Below, piece after piece: positions 62,445 to 64,000 of a stretch of 64,000 nt of DNA. The translations under genes and the position numbers were made by a program. The stretch is from Blastobasis lacticolella. Taxonomy: Eukaryota; Arthropoda; Insecta; Lepidoptera; Blastobasidae. The DNA lies in contig LR990067.1 of NCBI GenBank assembly GCA_905147135.1, positions 9,796,001 to 9,860,000 of the forward strand, written 5' to 3'. The notes beneath the pieces were generated by a model. The model had not been told where the DNA came from and did not search any database. It saw nothing but the letters and a program-made list of their open reading frames with translations. How positions within the stretch are numbered: position 1 is the first letter of the stretch; every line of letters begins with the position of its first letter.

Positions 62445-62499
62445 CTGGGGAGGAAAAAAGAGAGTAGGAGTGGAGATACATATGTCGCAGCCGGATGGT

Positions 62500-62880
62500 T
62501 AAATTAGCCGGTCAACAAAACGGCTAGCTTTTTGAGCAATTATTTAGTTGAAAATTTGCCTGTTTCATAAGATTTTAAAGTGATGTTGAAAGAACGATAT
62601 TGCCTCGAGTTTACGCAGCTCTTTCACACATTGTTCCAATGCTAACCTACCCACAATAACTACAAAGTATAATAATAGTTTGCATTAGGTTTCTATTCGG
62701 TTAGTTTAGGTTAGCATTATGACAATGAATGGAAGAGCTCCGTAAACTCGAGGCAATATCGTTAATTTGACTTTACTTTCAAAGTTCATGAATTTGGCCA
62801 ATTTTCAATTAAATAACTGCTTAAATAGCTAGCCGTTTAATTAACCGGCTAATTTAACCATTTGGCTGCGACACATATAC
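62500..62880. repeat. Inverted repeat with GGTTAAATTAGCCGG ends
   Basis: GGTTAAATTAGCCGGTCAAC..GCTAGCTTTTTGAGCAATTA at 62497 and, inverted, near 62800-62865. Inner arms GATATTGCCTCGAGTTTACG and its inverse CGTAAACTCGAGGCAATATC. TIR element of about 370 bp. Confidence 0.75.
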
Positions 62881-62884
62881 AAAT

Positions 62885-63585
62885 ACAATTAAGTTTATTG
62901 AAAAAATCAAAATAAAACATATTATGTTGATACACGTTTCCAGTACATCAACTAGTAATCATAAAATAATAATCATCTAGGCGTTAATGTCCCGGCTGTG
63001 CTTTCGAGAGAGCCGGGGTCCGCCTTGACCATGATCCAGGATTTGGCGATCAGGTTACAGTGGAGCGACTGCCGTCTGACCTCCGCGACCCTGCTACCAG
63101 GGGAACCCGACCAGATTGGATCACGGTTACACATCCAGTCGCCTGAATGTGCAGGTTTCATCACGATGTTTTCCCTCACCGTAAGAGCGTCGGTTAGTAT
63201 TCAACTAATGTACATAACTCAGAAAAGAGTCATGGGTGCATGGCCGCAGCGGGATTCGAACCCGGCACCTCTCGCTTACGAGTCGGATACTCAACCGCCC
63301 GGCCACCGACGCTCTCAGTACATCAACTAGTGTTACAGATAAATGGTAAGGTTGTTATAGCCCACACTTGGGCAGGCCTGTACCGTGGGGCCAGATGTTA
63401 TTTATGGATTAATATGCTTAGGTAAAACTATACTGTGGGCAACATAACAATTTCATAGTGGGTTGAATTCAAGTAATTATAAAAGTAAAAATATAAGAAT
63501 TAATATAAATAAGTACTTAAAATAAGATTATGGTGTGTGTGTGTGTGTTTGAGTGCGTGTGTGTGTGTGCGTGCGCGTGTGAGAT
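62885..63585 (-). repeat. Repeat U1 (inverse) interrupted by SINE S1
   Basis: Inverse of 55097-55385; 62957-63315 is foreign. Ends in a (GT)n tract at 63533-63580. Confidence 0.8.
62957..63315 (-). repeat. SINE S1 with 16-bp target duplication
   Basis: Full-length reverse copy, head GAGCGTCGGTGGCCGGGCGG. Bounded by CAGTACATCAACTAGT at 62941-62956 and 63316-63331, which fixes the S1 ends. Confidence 0.93.
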
Positions 63586-64000
63586 AGAAAATTATACGGA
63601 GTGACATCGAATTCGTGATACATTTTGGCAAAGTTCGTTTTTAATGTCTATAATTATGCAATACGTAATCTAGTTTTAATTGTTAAGAAATTTTGTTTAT
63701 TATATTTTTAGTTTTATTTTGCAGTGCCTTCACAGGGTCACATGACTTACTTTTAAGATTCAATGTTATTATATATCTATGTTACAGCATTAAATAAACA
63801 AATTTTGACAGCAGATTATTTCGCGATTTCAGATTTGGTGCCGTAGTAAATTTTGTTTGTTACCACGAGTTGTTGCATACGATATACTCTTGTCTCCAAA
63901 GTAAAGTGATTTGGAAAATTGTAAGACTGATTGAATAATGAAGACGTACGTCTGTACGCAACAAGATAGTAGCTAAAAGATATTTTTAAGCGGTCTATAT
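63586..64000. other. AT-rich sequence, nothing recognised
   Basis: No exon matching the TOG1-TOG2 region of CLASP on the minus strand and no classified repeat. Confidence 0.4.

Overview
This is a eukaryotic window, almost certainly from a moth or butterfly. It has an AT-rich background, a many-exon gene with GT-AG introns, and introns packed with tRNA-headed SINEs, MITEs, a Helitron with the 5' and 3' ends typical of lepidopteran elements, and RTE-like and jockey/CR1-like LINE fragments. Nothing bacterial is seen.

The only clearly intact gene is a CLASP orthologue (Orbit/MAST/chb family, microtubule plus-end rescue factor) on the minus strand. I could join 28 exons, from 62444 down to the stop codon at 13683. 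Every intron has consensus splice sites and the phases add up without error: 3291 nt, 1096 codons plus stop. The 5' end (start codon, TOG1, start of TOG2) lies beyond the right edge. In order, the product has a TOG2 domain (w1-w5), a Ser/Arg-rich linker with an SxIP EB1-binding motif (w6-w10), a third TOG domain (w12-w18), a polar linker (w19-w22) and the C-terminal helical CLIP-interacting region (w23-w28).

Region by region: 1-4740 holds frameshifted, AT-rich, Q/N-rich plus-strand reading frames of unknown origin (possibly an old viral or selfish-element insertion), broken by a hAT element and an RTE-like LINE. 4739-13010 is LINE, SINE and Helitron debris plus a long AT-rich stretch with no gene I can support. 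13085-13640 is a pyrimidine-rich degenerate repeat just 3' of the CLASP stop. 13683-62444 is CLASP with its introns. 62445-64000 is intron or upstream sequence with a SINE inserted in an older repeat.

The most unusual observation is recurrent: at four CLASP exons (w3, w10, w23, w26) the 3' end of the exon together with its splice donor has been tandemly copied into the following intron, giving at least ten extra donor-like sites. The w26 case is three identical 100-bp units. A related partial copy exists for w25, and acceptor-like repeats precede the last exon. Other notable items are a 46-bp minisatellite split by a MITE, a 4.06-kb TA-flanked inverted-repeat unit with a possible first exon inside, a retroposon inserted in its own copy with readable target duplications, and three phase 1-1 exons that could be skipped in frame.
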